The notes below the pieces were generated by a model. It was not told where the DNA came from, made no database searches, and was given only the letters and a program-made list of their open reading frames with translations. A DNA stretch of 64,000 bases, from positions 2,046,001 through 2,110,000 of the forward strand of contig NZ_CP155449.1 in NCBI RefSeq assembly GCF_040518285.1, in the 5' to 3' direction. This DNA comes from Knoellia sp. S7-12. GTDB taxonomy: Bacteria > Actinomycetota > Actinomycetes > Actinomycetales > Dermatophilaceae. Positions 37,158 through 48,557 of the stretch are shown one piece after another. How positions within the stretch are numbered: the stretch's first letter is position 1; each line of letters starts with the position of its first letter. The position numbers and the translations under genes were made by a program.

Positions 37158-38329
37158 TGAGCCTGCTGACCCCCCAGAAGAACCCCGCCGCTGGAGCCCA
37201 TGTGGACTCCGCCGCTGCCTTCGTCCCCGATCAGTCCCGCGCCGAGCGGACCACCTCGTATGCCGTGGCGGACTTCCCGGTCCCGTCCGGTCGCGAGGAG
37301 GAGTGGCGGTTCACTCCCGTCGACCGTCTCCAGGCCCTGTTTGCCGAGACGGCCGGCACGGCCCTACGCCGCGAGGAGTCACTGCCCGACGGCGTGACCG
37401 TCTCGTCGCTCTCTCGTGAGGAGTGGCAGGGGAGTGCTGCGCCGAAGCCGGCTGACCGCGCTGCCGTCGTCGCGACCGCCCAGGCCGAGTCGATCACCGT
37501 GCTCGACGTCCCGGCCGAGGCCGAGCTCGCCGAGCCCGTGCGCCTGCTGCTCACCGGTGACGGCGGGCTGTCCCACGGACACACCGTCATTCGCGTGGGC
37601 AAGTTCGCCAGGGCGACCGTCGTCCTGCGTCACGAGGGCGACGCCCAGTACTCCGAGCTGCTCTCCGTCGTCGTCGGCGACGGAGCCGACGTCACCGTCG
37701 TCACGGTCCAGGAGTGGGCCGACAGCGCCCTGCACCTCGGGCAGCACGACGTCGTCGTCGGCCGTGACGCCAAGGTCCGCCACATCGCGGTCACCCTCGG
37801 TGGCGGCATCGTGCGGCTCAACACCAATGCCTCGTATGCCGGTCCCGGCGGTTCGTTCGAAGCGCTCGGCGTCTACTTCGCCGACGCAGGACAGCACCAG
37901 GAGCACCGGCTGTTCGTCGACCACGAGGCGCCCCACTGTCGCTCCAACGTCGAATACAAGGGCGCTCTCCAGGGCGACAGTGCGCACACGGTGTGGGTCG
38001 GTGACGTCCTCATCCGCGCAGCCGCCGAGGGCACCGACACCTACGAGCTCAACCGCAACCTCATCCTCACTGACGGCGCTCGCGCCGACTCCGTGCCCAA
38101 CCTCGAGATCGAGACCGGCGAGATCGCCGGAGCCGGACACGCCTCTGCCACCGGCCGATTCGACGACCAGCAGCTGTTCTACCTGCAGGCTCGTGGCATT
38201 GACGAGGACACCGCCCGACGACTCGTCGTGCGTGGCTTCTTTGCCTCGATCATCGGTCGCATCGGCGTGCCCGAGATCGAGGAGCACCTCATGGAGGCGA
38301 TCGACCGCGAGCTGGAGGCCAACGCATGA
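37157..38329 (+). CDS. sufD: Fe-S cluster assembly protein SufD
   Basis: SufB paralogue and partner in SufBC2D, 390 residues. The beta-helix core is recognisable by FVDHEAPHCRSNVEYKGAL, carrying the conserved His of the SufB-SufD interface, and the C-terminal LQARGIDEDTARRLVVRGFF. The N-terminal 120 residues are variable, as usual. Starts within the sufB stop and overlaps the ferredoxin gene by 4 bases. Confidence 0.96.
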   Translation: MSLLTPQKNPAAGAHVDSAAAFVPDQSRAERTTSYAVADFPVPSGREEEWRFTPVDRLQALFAETAGTALRREESLPDGVTVSSLSREEWQGSAAPKPADRAAVVATAQAESITVLDVPAEAELAEPVRLLLTGDGGLSHGHTVIRVGKFARATVVLRHEGDAQYSELLSVVVGDGADVTVVTVQEWADSALHLGQHDVVVGRDAKVRHIAVTLGGGIVRLNTNASYAGPGGSFEALGVYFADAGQHQEHRLFVDHEAPHCRSNVEYKGALQGDSAHTVWVGDVLIRAAAEGTDTYELNRNLILTDGARADSVPNLEIETGEIAGAGHASATGRFDDQQLFYLQARGIDEDTARRLVVRGFFASIIGRIGVPEIEEHLMEAIDRELEANA

Positions 38330-38685
38330 GCGAGGTCACCGGAGCCGCCACACGGTCCAGCTCGGCTGTCTTCACGCGTGTCTGCTCCCTTGACGAGCTC
38401 CCCACCGTGGGAGCCGCAGCGGCAGACATCCACGGCCGGACGGTCGCCATCGTCCGCACCGAGGACGGCGATGTCCACGCCGTTGACGACATCTGCAGCC
38501 ACGCCAATGTGTCGCTTTCCGAGGGCGAGCTCGACGGCTGCACCCTCGAGTGCTGGCTCCACGGCTCACGTTTCGACATCCGCACCGGCACACCGTCCGG
38601 CCCCCCGGCGACCGTCCCCATCGCCGTCCACACCGTCAAGATCGAGAACGGTGACGTCTTCGTCGCCGTCGCTGAGGAGAACTGA
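38326..38685 (+). CDS. Rieske-type [2Fe-2S] ferredoxin in the suf operon
   Basis: Soluble Rieske ferredoxin of 119 residues related to the ferredoxin parts of non-heme dioxygenases. Cluster motifs are CSHANVSLSEGELDG (Cys-x-His) and CTLECWLHGSRFD (Cys-x2-His). No signal peptide. Its constant place between sufD and sufC in Actinobacteria suggests electron supply for cluster assembly, but this is inferred from position only. Confidence 0.92.
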   Translation: MSEVTGAATRSSSAVFTRVCSLDELPTVGAAAADIHGRTVAIVRTEDGDVHAVDDICSHANVSLSEGELDGCTLECWLHGSRFDIRTGTPSGPPATVPIAVHTVKIENGDVFVAVAEEN

Positions 38686-38688
38686 AAT

Positions 38689-39462
38689 ATGAGCACCCTT
38701 GTGATCAAGGACCTCCACGTCACGGTGGACACCGAGCAGGGCACCAAGGAGATCCTCCGCGGCGTCACGCTGACCATCAACTCGGGCGAGACCCACGCGA
38801 TCATGGGCCCCAACGGCTCGGGCAAGTCGACCCTCGCCTACTCCATCGCCGGTCACCCCAAGTACACCGTCACCAGCGGCACCGTCACCCTCGACGGTGA
38901 GGATGTCCTCGCGATGAGTGTCGACGAGCGCGCCCGCGCCGGGCTCTTCCTCGCGATGCAGTACCCCGTCGAGGTCCCCGGCGTGACGGTGAGCAACTTC
39001 CTGCGCACCGCCAAGACCGCGATCGACGGCGAGGCCCCCAAGCTCCGCACGTGGGTCAAGGAACTCAAGCAGTCCATGACCGACCTCAAGATGGACCCGG
39101 CCGTGTCCGAGCGCGGGGTCAACGAGGGCTTCTCCGGTGGCGAGAAGAAGCGTCACGAGATCCTCCAGATGGAGCTGCTCAAGCCCAAGATCGCCATCCT
39201 CGACGAGACCGACTCCGGCCTCGATGTCGACGCGCTCCGCATCGTCTCCGAGGGCGTCAACCGCGCCAAGGAGGCCACGGGTTCGGGCGTTCTGCTCATC
39301 ACGCACTACACGCGGATCCTGCGCTACATCCAGCCCGACTTCGTGCACGTCTTCGTCGACGGCAAGATCGCCGAGCAGGGTGGATCCGAGCTCGCCGACC
39401 GCCTCGAGGCCGAGGGCTATGACCGCTTTCAGACCGCACCCGCGACCGTCACGACCGCGTGA
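38689..39462 (+). CDS. sufC: Fe-S cluster assembly ATPase SufC
   Basis: ABC-type ATPase of SufBC2D, 257 residues. Walker A MGPNGSGKSTLAYSIAG, signature GFSGGEKKRHEILQM and Walker B IAILDETDSGLDVDALRIV, where the DETDSGLD variant is typical of SufC. ATG start three bases after the ferredoxin stop. It has no membrane partner; it acts with SufB and SufD in the cytoplasm. Confidence 0.97.
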   Translation: MSTLVIKDLHVTVDTEQGTKEILRGVTLTINSGETHAIMGPNGSGKSTLAYSIAGHPKYTVTSGTVTLDGEDVLAMSVDERARAGLFLAMQYPVEVPGVTVSNFLRTAKTAIDGEAPKLRTWVKELKQSMTDLKMDPAVSERGVNEGFSGGEKKRHEILQMELLKPKIAILDETDSGLDVDALRIVSEGVNRAKEATGSGVLLITHYTRILRYIQPDFVHVFVDGKIAEQGGSELADRLEAEGYDRFQTAPATVTTA

Positions 39463-40778
<1,316 letters not shown>

Positions 40779-40779
<1 letters not shown>

Positions 40780-41282
40780 TGGACCTGTTTCAAGAACTGA
40801 TCCTCGAGCACTCGAAGCGCCCGCAGCATGCTGGTTTGCGCGAGCCGTTCGAGGCCGAGGTGCACCACGTCAACCCGACGTGCGGGGACGAGGTGACCAT
40901 GCGGATCCACGTCGTTGGAGAAGGAGATGCGGCCATCGTCGAGGACATCTCCTACGACGCGCTCGGCTGCTCGATCAGCATGGCCTCGACGTCGATCCTC
41001 GCTGAGGAGAGCATCGGTCGCCCGCTGAGCGAGGTCCTCGTGACCTTCGAGGCGATGAAGGCCATGCTCACCTCCAAGGGTGAGGACCCCGGCGACGAAG
41101 AGGTCATCGGTGACGGTGTCGCCCTCGCCGGTGTCGGCAAGTACCCCGCACGCGTCAAGTGCGCCCTCCTGGGATGGATGGCGTTCACTGACGCGTTGCA
41201 CCAGAGTGGTCGTGGAAATGCCACGGTGACCACCACTCCGCCCGCGCAAGAACCTGTGAAGTCCGTGGAAGGAACGTCATGA
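40779..41282 (+). CDS. sufU: Sulfur-transfer protein SufU
   Basis: Zinc-containing IscU-like partner of SufS, 167 residues. It takes the persulfide from SufS in Gram-positive systems. Ligand regions NPTCGDEV, YDALGCSISMASTSIL and YPARVKCALLGW hold the three conserved cysteines plus the Asp that binds zinc. The C-terminal ~20 residues (TTTPPAQEPVKSVEG) look disordered. Overlaps the following sufT-like gene by 4 bases (ATGA). Confidence 0.96.
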
Positions 41283-41608
41283 GTGAGACCACCAACGCAC
41301 CGGTCAATGTGGCCGACGTCGAGGAGGCCATGCGCGATGTCGTCGACCCCGAGCTAGGGATCAACGTCGTCGACCTCGGCCTCGTCTACGGCATCACCGT
41401 CGATGGCCAGAACCACGCCGTCATCGACATGACCCTGACGTCGGCGGCCTGCCCGCTCACCGATGTCATCGAGGACCAGACCCAGCAGTCGCTCGAGGGA
41501 CTCGTGTCGTCCTACCGCGTCAACTGGGTCTGGATGCCGCCGTGGGGTCCGGACAAGATCACCGACGACGGTCGCGACCAGCTTCGCGCCCTCGGGTTCA
41601 ATCTCTGA
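41279..41608 (+). CDS. sufT: SufT-like DUF59/MIP18 Fe-S assembly factor
   Basis: 109-residue protein of the DUF59 family, linked to Fe-S protein maturation. The family signature VVDPELGINVVDLGLVYGI and the reactive cysteine in LTSAACPLTDVIEDQ are present. It ends the suf operon. The following gene starts 28 bases later and has an unrelated role, so it may or may not be co-transcribed. Confidence 0.92.
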   Translation: MSETTNAPVNVADVEEAMRDVVDPELGINVVDLGLVYGITVDGQNHAVIDMTLTSAACPLTDVIEDQTQQSLEGLVSSYRVNWVWMPPWGPDKITDDGRDQLRALGFNL

Positions 41609-41636
41609 GCCGTCAACATCTGAGCCTGAACACCAC

Positions 41637-42170
41637 GTGAGTCGCGTCGTCGAGGTCGCGCCCGAGCGGTATCCCGCCTGGCGCGAGCGTTTCGATGCCG
41701 CCAATCCCGACGGTCCCCAGCGGATCGTCGGGGTTTCGCATTTCGATCACCCTCACCTGGCCGTCCTGCTGATCCGACGCGGTGGGTATGCCGTGGCGCA
41801 CGTCGAGGGGTCCGCTCTCGTCCTGCACAAGGTGGGGACGCGTCACGTCCAGTCGCGCACGGCTGCCGGTGGATGGTCGCAGCAGCGGTTCGCGCGACGG
41901 CGCGGCAACCAGGCCGACGAACTGGTCCGCGCTGTGACCGAGCACTTCCTGCGCATCGTGCCGGCCGGCATACCCACGGGTTTGGTCGTTGGTGGGGACA
42001 AGACCCTCGTGGGGGAAGTCCTGGAGGATCCACGAACGGTGTTTGTGGGGGACCTGCCCAGGCGCGAGTTCCACAACATCGGTGACCCGCGACGGGCCGT
42101 ACTCGACGAGGTTGTGCGACGAGCACGCAGCGTCGAGGTTCGCATCGACGACGGTCCCGGACGGGACTGA
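41637..42170 (+). CDS. acVLRF1-type release factor (Vms1-like peptidyl-tRNA hydrolase)
   Basis: 177-residue protein best matched to the actinobacterial VLRF1 group, relatives of eukaryotic Vms1/ANKZF1 and eRF1 that free peptides from tRNA on stalled ribosomes. The diagnostic stretch is TAAGGWSQQRFARRRGNQAD, with the GG and Gln residues placed as in the catalytic loop. Start is the GTG at 41637; earlier sequence in frame lies in sufT. A C-terminal RREFHNIGDPRRAVLDEVV is also typical. The assignment rests on remembered family motifs. It sits alone between the suf operon and a small unknown gene. Confidence 0.72.
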   Translation: MSRVVEVAPERYPAWRERFDAANPDGPQRIVGVSHFDHPHLAVLLIRRGGYAVAHVEGSALVLHKVGTRHVQSRTAAGGWSQQRFARRRGNQADELVRAVTEHFLRIVPAGIPTGLVVGGDKTLVGEVLEDPRTVFVGDLPRREFHNIGDPRRAVLDEVVRRARSVEVRIDDGPGRD

Positions 42171-42197
42171 TCGGGTTGGCGGGGCCATGATGGGGAG

Positions 42198-42557
42198 ATG
42201 GCCAGCTACAGCGTGAACAAGGCCGCGGTGAAGCGCTGCCGCGAGCTCATCGAGTCAGGCAAGGTCGTCCTCGAGAGTGACTGGGGAGATGCCCAGCCCG
42301 ACGCCGACGCCCAGAACACGTTCCTCGACAGGCACGACTGGGACGACTACGCGGCGTGGCACCTGGGCCTCACCGACGACGCCAGCGACGAGACCAAGGC
42401 GCGTCACGCCTTCGCCTTCGGCGACTTCGACAGGGTTCACCGAAGCGCCCTGATCGCCTGCGTCTATCGAGCCTCGCAGTGGCGACACAAGAAGGTCGAG
42501 CTGGCCGCGCACCGCTTGCTGCAGGAGCTGGACAAGGCTCACCCCAGGCCGGACTGA
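42198..42557 (+). CDS. Conserved actinobacterial protein of unknown function
   Basis: 119 residues, acidic, no signal peptide or membrane helix. Trp-rich middle (DWGDAQPDADAQNTFLDRHDW, then YAAWHLGL) and a helical C-terminus (DRVHRSALIACVYRASQWRH). Proteins of this kind are widespread in Actinobacteria without known role. The ATG has GGGGAG directly upstream, and CATGAT six bases before could be a -10. Its 3' end takes part in a hairpin shared with the next, convergent gene. Confidence 0.7.
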   Translation: MASYSVNKAAVKRCRELIESGKVVLESDWGDAQPDADAQNTFLDRHDWDDYAAWHLGLTDDASDETKARHAFAFGDFDRVHRSALIACVYRASQWRHKKVELAAHRLLQELDKAHPRPD

Positions 42558-42574
42558 TCCGAACCCGGGGTGAG
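42538..42574. terminator. Hairpin between two convergent genes
   Basis: CTCACCCC (42538-42545) pairs with GGGGTGAG (42567-42574), with an inner CGGA/TCCG helix and a CTGA loop. It overlaps the last codons of the unknown gene and lies before the metallopeptidase stop. Confidence 0.5.
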
Positions 42575-42606
42575 GGGACTGCGTCAGACGATGCCGGTCA
42601 AGCGGC

Positions 42607-43503
42607 TCAGCCGAAGGTGTTGCACTGGTTGAGGTCGCCCTTGCTGTAGCCCTGGAGGAACCAGCGCTGGCGCTGCTCGGCGGAGCCATGGGTCCACGCC
42701 TCGGGGTTGACCTGACCCTGGGTCTTCTCCTGGATGCGGTCGTCACCGACAGCCGAAGCTGCGGAGAGGGCGCTCTTGATGTCGGCCTCGGTCAGCGGCT
42801 TGAGGAAGGGTTCGCCGCCGGGACCTTCGGTCGTCGAGGCAGCCTGGGCCCATACACCTGCGAGGCAGTCGGCCATGAGCTCGATCTTGACGGCACCACT
42901 GTTGGCACCCTGCGGGTCCTGCTGGGCGCGCCCGAGGAGTCCGAGCTGGTCCTGGAGGGCGTGGCCGTACTCGTGGGCAACGACGTACTCCTGGGCGAGC
43001 GCGCCGCCGTCGGACCCGAAGTCCTTCTCGAGGATCGCGAAGAAGTCGGCGTCGATGAAGATCTTCTGGTCGAGCGGGCAGTAGAACGGCCCGACCTGGT
43101 TGCTCGCGGTGCCGCACTGCGACTGCGTCGTGCCCTTGAAGAGGACGGTCTTGGCCGGAACCCACTGCTTCTGGTAGCGGGGGAGCTCGGCGGTCCAGAA
43201 GGCATTGAGCGAGTTCACAGTGCCGATGACCCGGCACTCGACGTCGGCGTTGGCGTCAGCGCCGGTCTTGCAGCGCTCGAAGGCGTCGCCGCCCGTGCTC
43301 GTGCCTTCGACCTGCTCCTGGCTGGTGCCGGCCGACCCGCCGCCCGTGGGGAGGTCGGAGGGGTTGATACCGAAGATCAGGCCGAGGATGAGAAGGATGA
43401 TGCCGCCGAGCCCACCACCCACGGCGATGCCTCCGGGGCCACCGCCACCGCCGCCGGACTCCACCTGCGAGGTGTCGAGACCGACACCGTCGTTGAAGCT
43501 CAT
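42607..43503 (-). CDS. YpfJ-family neutral zinc metallopeptidase
   Basis: 298-residue membrane-attached peptidase-like protein. A Gly-rich N-terminus (about 16-33) leads into one hydrophobic helix (GGIILLILGLIFGI), then an extracytoplasmic domain with HEYGH at 177-181 as zinc site, preceded by EYVVA as in the family. Four cysteines (80, 90, 130, 142) could form disulfides outside the cell. ATG at 43503 has GGGAGG upstream; an ATG 13 codons earlier lacks a ribosome site. Substrate unknown. Confidence 0.85.
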   Translation of the reverse strand: MSFNDGVGLDTSQVESGGGGGGPGGIAVGGGLGGIILLILGLIFGINPSDLPTGGGSAGTSQEQVEGTSTGGDAFERCKTGADANADVECRVIGTVNSLNAFWTAELPRYQKQWVPAKTVLFKGTTQSQCGTASNQVGPFYCPLDQKIFIDADFFAILEKDFGSDGGALAQEYVVAHEYGHALQDQLGLLGRAQQDPQGANSGAVKIELMADCLAGVWAQAASTTEGPGGEPFLKPLTEADIKSALSAASAVGDDRIQEKTQGQVNPEAWTHGSAEQRQRWFLQGYSKGDLNQCNTFG

Positions 43504-43634
43504 CCAAGGCCTCCCATGTATCGCGTTTTCCGTGCGGAGCACGGCCCACCTAGACTAAAGGTCGAAAGGCCCGCGGTGCGTCAGCGGTGCGCCTCACGAT
43601 CCAACTCAGTTTTCCCCCGACGAAGGACTTTCCT

Positions 43635-45233
<1,599 letters not shown>

Positions 45234-45256
45234 CGCTTGCCGTGGAGGCGCCCTGT

Positions 45257-45404
45257 CGGTGCCGACTCGTACGCTTGAAACGTGTGGCCCTCGGGCACCG
45301 TCGGAATGTGTTGGCGACGGTGCTGGTTTGACCTCAAGCGCACCTGAGCAATGAGGATCGGACACATGAAGACGTTCATCGACGGCGGGAACACCAGACC
45401 ATGA
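45257..45404 (+). promoter_or_regulatory. Attenuator-like leader before the ABC exporter
   Basis: Three arms compete: CGGTGCC (45257-45263) can pair with GGCACCG (45294-45300), and GCACCGTCG (45295-45303) can pair with CGACGGTGC (45315-45323). A GTG-started 29-codon frame (45242-45331) crosses all arms. A 12-codon frame, MKTFIDGGNTRP (45366-45404), ends in an ATGA overlap with the exporter start. No U-run follows the second stem, so the control may be translational. Confidence 0.35.
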
Positions 45405-47296
45405 GCATGGCCGGATGGCAGGCGATCCAGAGCCTGAGCAAGGACGCGAGCGTCAAGTCCAAGGAGCTGGCGCCGGGGACGGCACGCCGCGTCCTTTCCT
45501 ACGCGCGTCCCTATCGCCGCATCATCGTGGGCTTCCTCGCGCTCGTCGTCGTCGACGCACTGCTCATCGTCGCGACGCCACTGCTCTTCAAGAGCCTCAT
45601 TGACGACGGAATCCAACCGAAGGACTCCGCGGTCGTCGTCCGGCTGTCCCTCCTCGTCGCCGCCATTGCGGTTGTCAGCGCCGCGGTCACCCTGCTGTCT
45701 CGCTGGCTCTCGGCCCGGATCGGGGAAGGGCTCATCGTCGACCTGCGCACGCAGGTGTTCGCCCACGTCCTCCGTCAGCCGATCGCGTTCTTCACCCGCG
45801 CCCAGACAGGTGCACTGGTGTCGCGCCTCAACAACGACGTCATCGGAGCGCAGCAGGCCTTCACGTCGGTGCTTTCGAGCGTCGTGAGCAACGCCGTCTC
45901 GCTCGTCGTCATCGTCGGAACCATGTTCTATCTCTCGTGGCAGCTGACCCTCGCCTCCCTCGTGCTCGTGCCGCTGTTCCTCCTTCCGGCGCGCACGATG
46001 GGAGGACGACTGGCCGGGCTCGCCCACGACCAGATGGGCCTCAACGCCGACCTCGGCACCCGCATGACCGAGCGCTTCAACGTGGCCGGTGCCCTCCTCG
46101 TCAAGATCTACGGCAATCCCGCGGTCGAGAACCGTGAGTACTCCCAGCGCGCCGAGAGCGTCAGGGACGTGGGGGTGCGGATCGCCGTCAACCGTTCCGT
46201 CTTCTTCGTCGGGCTCACCCTCGTTGCCGCTTTGGCAACGGCCTTGGTCTACGGATTCGGCGGCGTTATGGCGGTGAACGGGGGGATATCGGTCGGCACC
46301 CTCCTCGCTCTCACCGCCCTGCTCGCGCGCCTCTATGGTCCGTTGACGACGATCTCCAACGCTCGCGTCGACGTCATGACTGCGCTGGTGTCCTTCGAGC
46401 GGGTCTTTGAGATCGTCGACCTCGAGCCCCTCGTCGCCGAGGCGCCCGATGCGGCCGTGGTTCCCGCCGGCCCGGTGCGCCTCGATCTCGACCACGTCGG
46501 CTTCAACTATCCGGCTGCTGGCGAGATGTCGCTCAAGTCGCTCGAGTCGTCCGCCAGCGGAGACCGCGAGGCCGGTGACGTCGTGCTCCACGAGATCGAC
46601 GCGACCATCGAGCCCGGGCAGCTCGTGGCTCTGGTCGGCCCCAGCGGCGCCGGCAAGTCGACTCTGACCGCACTCGTGGCCCGCCTCTATGACCCGACGA
46701 GCGGCGCGGTGCGCATCAATGGTGTAGATCTGCGCACGGTCACCCTGGAGTCGCTGCGCGACACCGTCAGCGTGGTCACGCAGGAGGCGCACCTCTTCCA
46801 CGACACGATCCGGGCCAACCTCATGTATGCCGCGCCGTTGGCCACCGACGCCGACGTCGAGGCGGCACTTCGCGCCGCTCGTGTGTGGGAACTCGTCGAG
46901 CGACTGCCAGCAGGTCTCGACACGGTTGTCGGCGACCGCGGGCACCGGCTGAGCGGCGGTGAGAAGCAGCGCATCGCCATTGCGCGGCTTCTCCTCAAGG
47001 GTCCTCGCCTCGTCGTCCTCGACGAGGCGACCGCCCACCTGGACAGCGAGAGCGAGGTGGCCGTCCAGCGCGCGCTCGACACCGCCCTCGAGGGCCGGAC
47101 CGCGCTCGTCATCGCCCACCGACTCTCCACGGTCCGGCACGCCGACGTGATCCTCGTGCTCGACAAGGGGAGGATCGTCGAACGAGGCACCCATGCCGAA
47201 CTGCTTACGGTTGGTGGTCTCTACAGCGACCTCTACACAACACAGTTCGACACATCTGCAGATAATGAGGGCTCCACCTCGCGCACCACCGCCTAA
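45401..47296 (+). CDS. ABC exporter with fused membrane and ATPase domains
   Basis: Half-transporter of 631 residues. Six transmembrane helices fill about residues 35-310 (VGFLALVVVDALLIVATPLL, PIAFFTRAQTGALVSRLNND), the ABC domain the rest: Walker A VGPSGAGKSTLTALVARLYD, signature RLSGGEKQRIAIARLLLKG, Walker B LVVLDEATAHLDSES, H-loop IAHRLSTVRHADVI. Such MsbA/LmrA-like exporters work as dimers; no partner gene is adjacent, so a homodimer is likely. A hydrophilic insertion of about 20 residues (KSLESSASGDREAGD) interrupts the start of the ABC domain. Two ATGs (45401, 45407) are possible. Confidence 0.92.
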   Translation: MSMAGWQAIQSLSKDASVKSKELAPGTARRVLSYARPYRRIIVGFLALVVVDALLIVATPLLFKSLIDDGIQPKDSAVVVRLSLLVAAIAVVSAAVTLLSRWLSARIGEGLIVDLRTQVFAHVLRQPIAFFTRAQTGALVSRLNNDVIGAQQAFTSVLSSVVSNAVSLVVIVGTMFYLSWQLTLASLVLVPLFLLPARTMGGRLAGLAHDQMGLNADLGTRMTERFNVAGALLVKIYGNPAVENREYSQRAESVRDVGVRIAVNRSVFFVGLTLVAALATALVYGFGGVMAVNGGISVGTLLALTALLARLYGPLTTISNARVDVMTALVSFERVFEIVDLEPLVAEAPDAAVVPAGPVRLDLDHVGFNYPAAGEMSLKSLESSASGDREAGDVVLHEIDATIEPGQLVALVGPSGAGKSTLTALVARLYDPTSGAVRINGVDLRTVTLESLRDTVSVVTQEAHLFHDTIRANLMYAAPLATDADVEAALRAARVWELVERLPAGLDTVVGDRGHRLSGGEKQRIAIARLLLKGPRLVVLDEATAHLDSESEVAVQRALDTALEGRTALVIAHRLSTVRHADVILVLDKGRIVERGTHAELLTVGGLYSDLYTTQFDTSADNEGSTSRTTA

Positions 47297-47975
47297 GAGC
47301 CCCTCGCCCGTGACTGGCTGCGTTCAACCCGTCGCCGCCGATCTTTGCCTCTCCCGGCGGGGGCGGCCCGGGCAGACTTCCGAGATGAGCACTCAGACTG
47401 GCGATGAGCCGCCACTCATCGGGGAGACGATCGCGCGAATGGCCTTGTCGGCGGTGCCGTATGGCGGAGCCATCGACATCGTGCTTCACAACTCGCGACT
47501 GCGAAACGAACGCCGCGTGACGAAGACGGTCGAGATCGTCGAGGTCCCCGGGGGACTTGCTCGCTCGGCGGCTCGCGGAGCCGGTGAGCCGTCGTCATCG
47601 ATCCTGTCGGCTGCTGTGGTCATGGCGTCATCTACTGAGTGTCTGCGCGGAAGGTCCCCCGCCGTCGATTTGATGCCAAGGAGAAGATCTCTGTGACGAC
47701 ATTTCCGCAGGTCAAGTACCCCGGCTGGTGCGCCGGGGACGGGGAGGATCGGCTGGCTCGCCGCCGGTGAACTGGGGGAATGCAAAGAGCTGGATAGTTC
47801 TCCGCTGACACCAAGGTCACTCCGAATCCGTGGCGGTCTAGTCACTTCGAGCGCACCCCGCGACCCTTCGAGTCAACTTCGGCCACTTTGGCGGCTTCTC
47901 GGGACAGTCGTCACCACGATGGTTGTGGGGGGAGGCGCGACCTGCGCGTCCCCCAGTTCATTCTTTGGAGGACTC
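47297..47975. other. 679-base region with at most one small doubtful gene
   Basis: Apart from the doubtful frame at 47385-47696 no gene is supported. At 47719-47738 a 7-base hairpin CCCCGGC/GCCGGGG occurs, and at 47927-47954 a G-rich/C-rich imperfect hairpin lies before the GGAGG site of the surface-protein gene. The stretch 47697-47926 could be a long 5' leader. I could not match it to a known riboswitch. Confidence 0.4.
47385..47696 (+). CDS. Doubtful small protein or gene remnant
   Basis: 103-codon frame starting MSTQTGDEPPLIGETIARMA, with a plausible helical segment ALSAVPYGGAIDIVLHNSRL and then KTVEIVEVPGG. The second half is Ser/Ala/Arg-rich and looks like out-of-frame high-GC sequence, so the real coding part may stop near 47555 and be truncated. 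No good ribosome site. Function unknown; similar N-terminal segments occur in proteins with a membrane-active ALSAVPYGG-like helix, but this is only an impression. Confidence 0.3.
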   Translation: MSTQTGDEPPLIGETIARMALSAVPYGGAIDIVLHNSRLRNERRVTKTVEIVEVPGGLARSAARGAGEPSSSILSAAVVMASSTECLRGRSPAVDLMPRRRSL

Positions 47976-48557
47976 ATGGCACGCCACACAGCTCGTCGAC
48001 TCACCACCGCTGGATTCGGTCTGGCCGTGATCGGCGCCTCGGGCATCGCCTTCGCGGGCGCCGCGAGCGCGGACCCGAATCCCAACGTCACGATCTGCCA
48101 CGCAACAGGCAATCCGGACAAGTTCGTCGTCATCACGATCGACGCTGCCGCCATCACTCAGCAGGGCCACGACCAGCACCAGAACGACAACGACGTCATC
48201 CCGCCGTTCGAGTACATGGCCGAGAACTCCGAGGAGACGGTGAGCTTCCCGGGCCAGAACTGGGACGACAACTGGGAGACCAACGGCGAGGGGGTCGCCA
48301 CCGAAAAGGTGGATGCGGAGGACTGCGGCGAGCCGCAGAACCCGGAGCCGAGCAAGACGCCCACCTCGACCGTGACGGCCACCTCGACCGTGACGGCCAC
48401 CTCGACGCCGACGGGTCCCACTGGGCCGGTCGTGGAGACCGACCTCGTCGAGCCAGTCGGCCCCAACCTCGCCCTCGTCGGCGGGGGCGCCGCCCTGCTC
48501 CTCGCCGGTGGTGCCGCAACCGCAGTCGTCGTCCGTCGTCGGGGCAGCCACTCCTGA
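47976..48557 (+). CDS. Secreted surface protein, likely sortase substrate
   Basis: 193 residues. ATG with GGAGG five bases upstream opens a signal peptide (RRLTTAGFGLAVIGASGIAF, cleavage near ASA/D). The mature domain begins NPNVTICHATGNPDKFVVIT, a CHATG-type domain known from actinobacterial surface proteins, with the HDQHQNDNDVIPPFEY end. A Thr/Ser/Pro stalk with STVTATS repeats (18-base tandem repeats at about 48362-48400) leads to a C-terminal hydrophobic helix and a basic RRRGSHS tail, the layout of a wall-sorting signal, but no LPxTG or LAxTG is present. The stop shares bases with the sortase start (TGATG). Confidence 0.8.
   Translation: MARHTARRLTTAGFGLAVIGASGIAFAGAASADPNPNVTICHATGNPDKFVVITIDAAAITQQGHDQHQNDNDVIPPFEYMAENSEETVSFPGQNWDDNWETNGEGVATEKVDAEDCGEPQNPEPSKTPTSTVTATSTVTATSTPTGPTGPVVETDLVEPVGPNLALVGGGAALLLAGGAATAVVVRRRGSHS

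Noticed and set aside
47700..47970. Cyclic-di-nucleotide riboswitch before the surface-protein gene
   Set aside because: Some G-rich loops resemble such RNAs, but the conserved core sequences of the c-di-AMP and c-di-GMP classes are not present.
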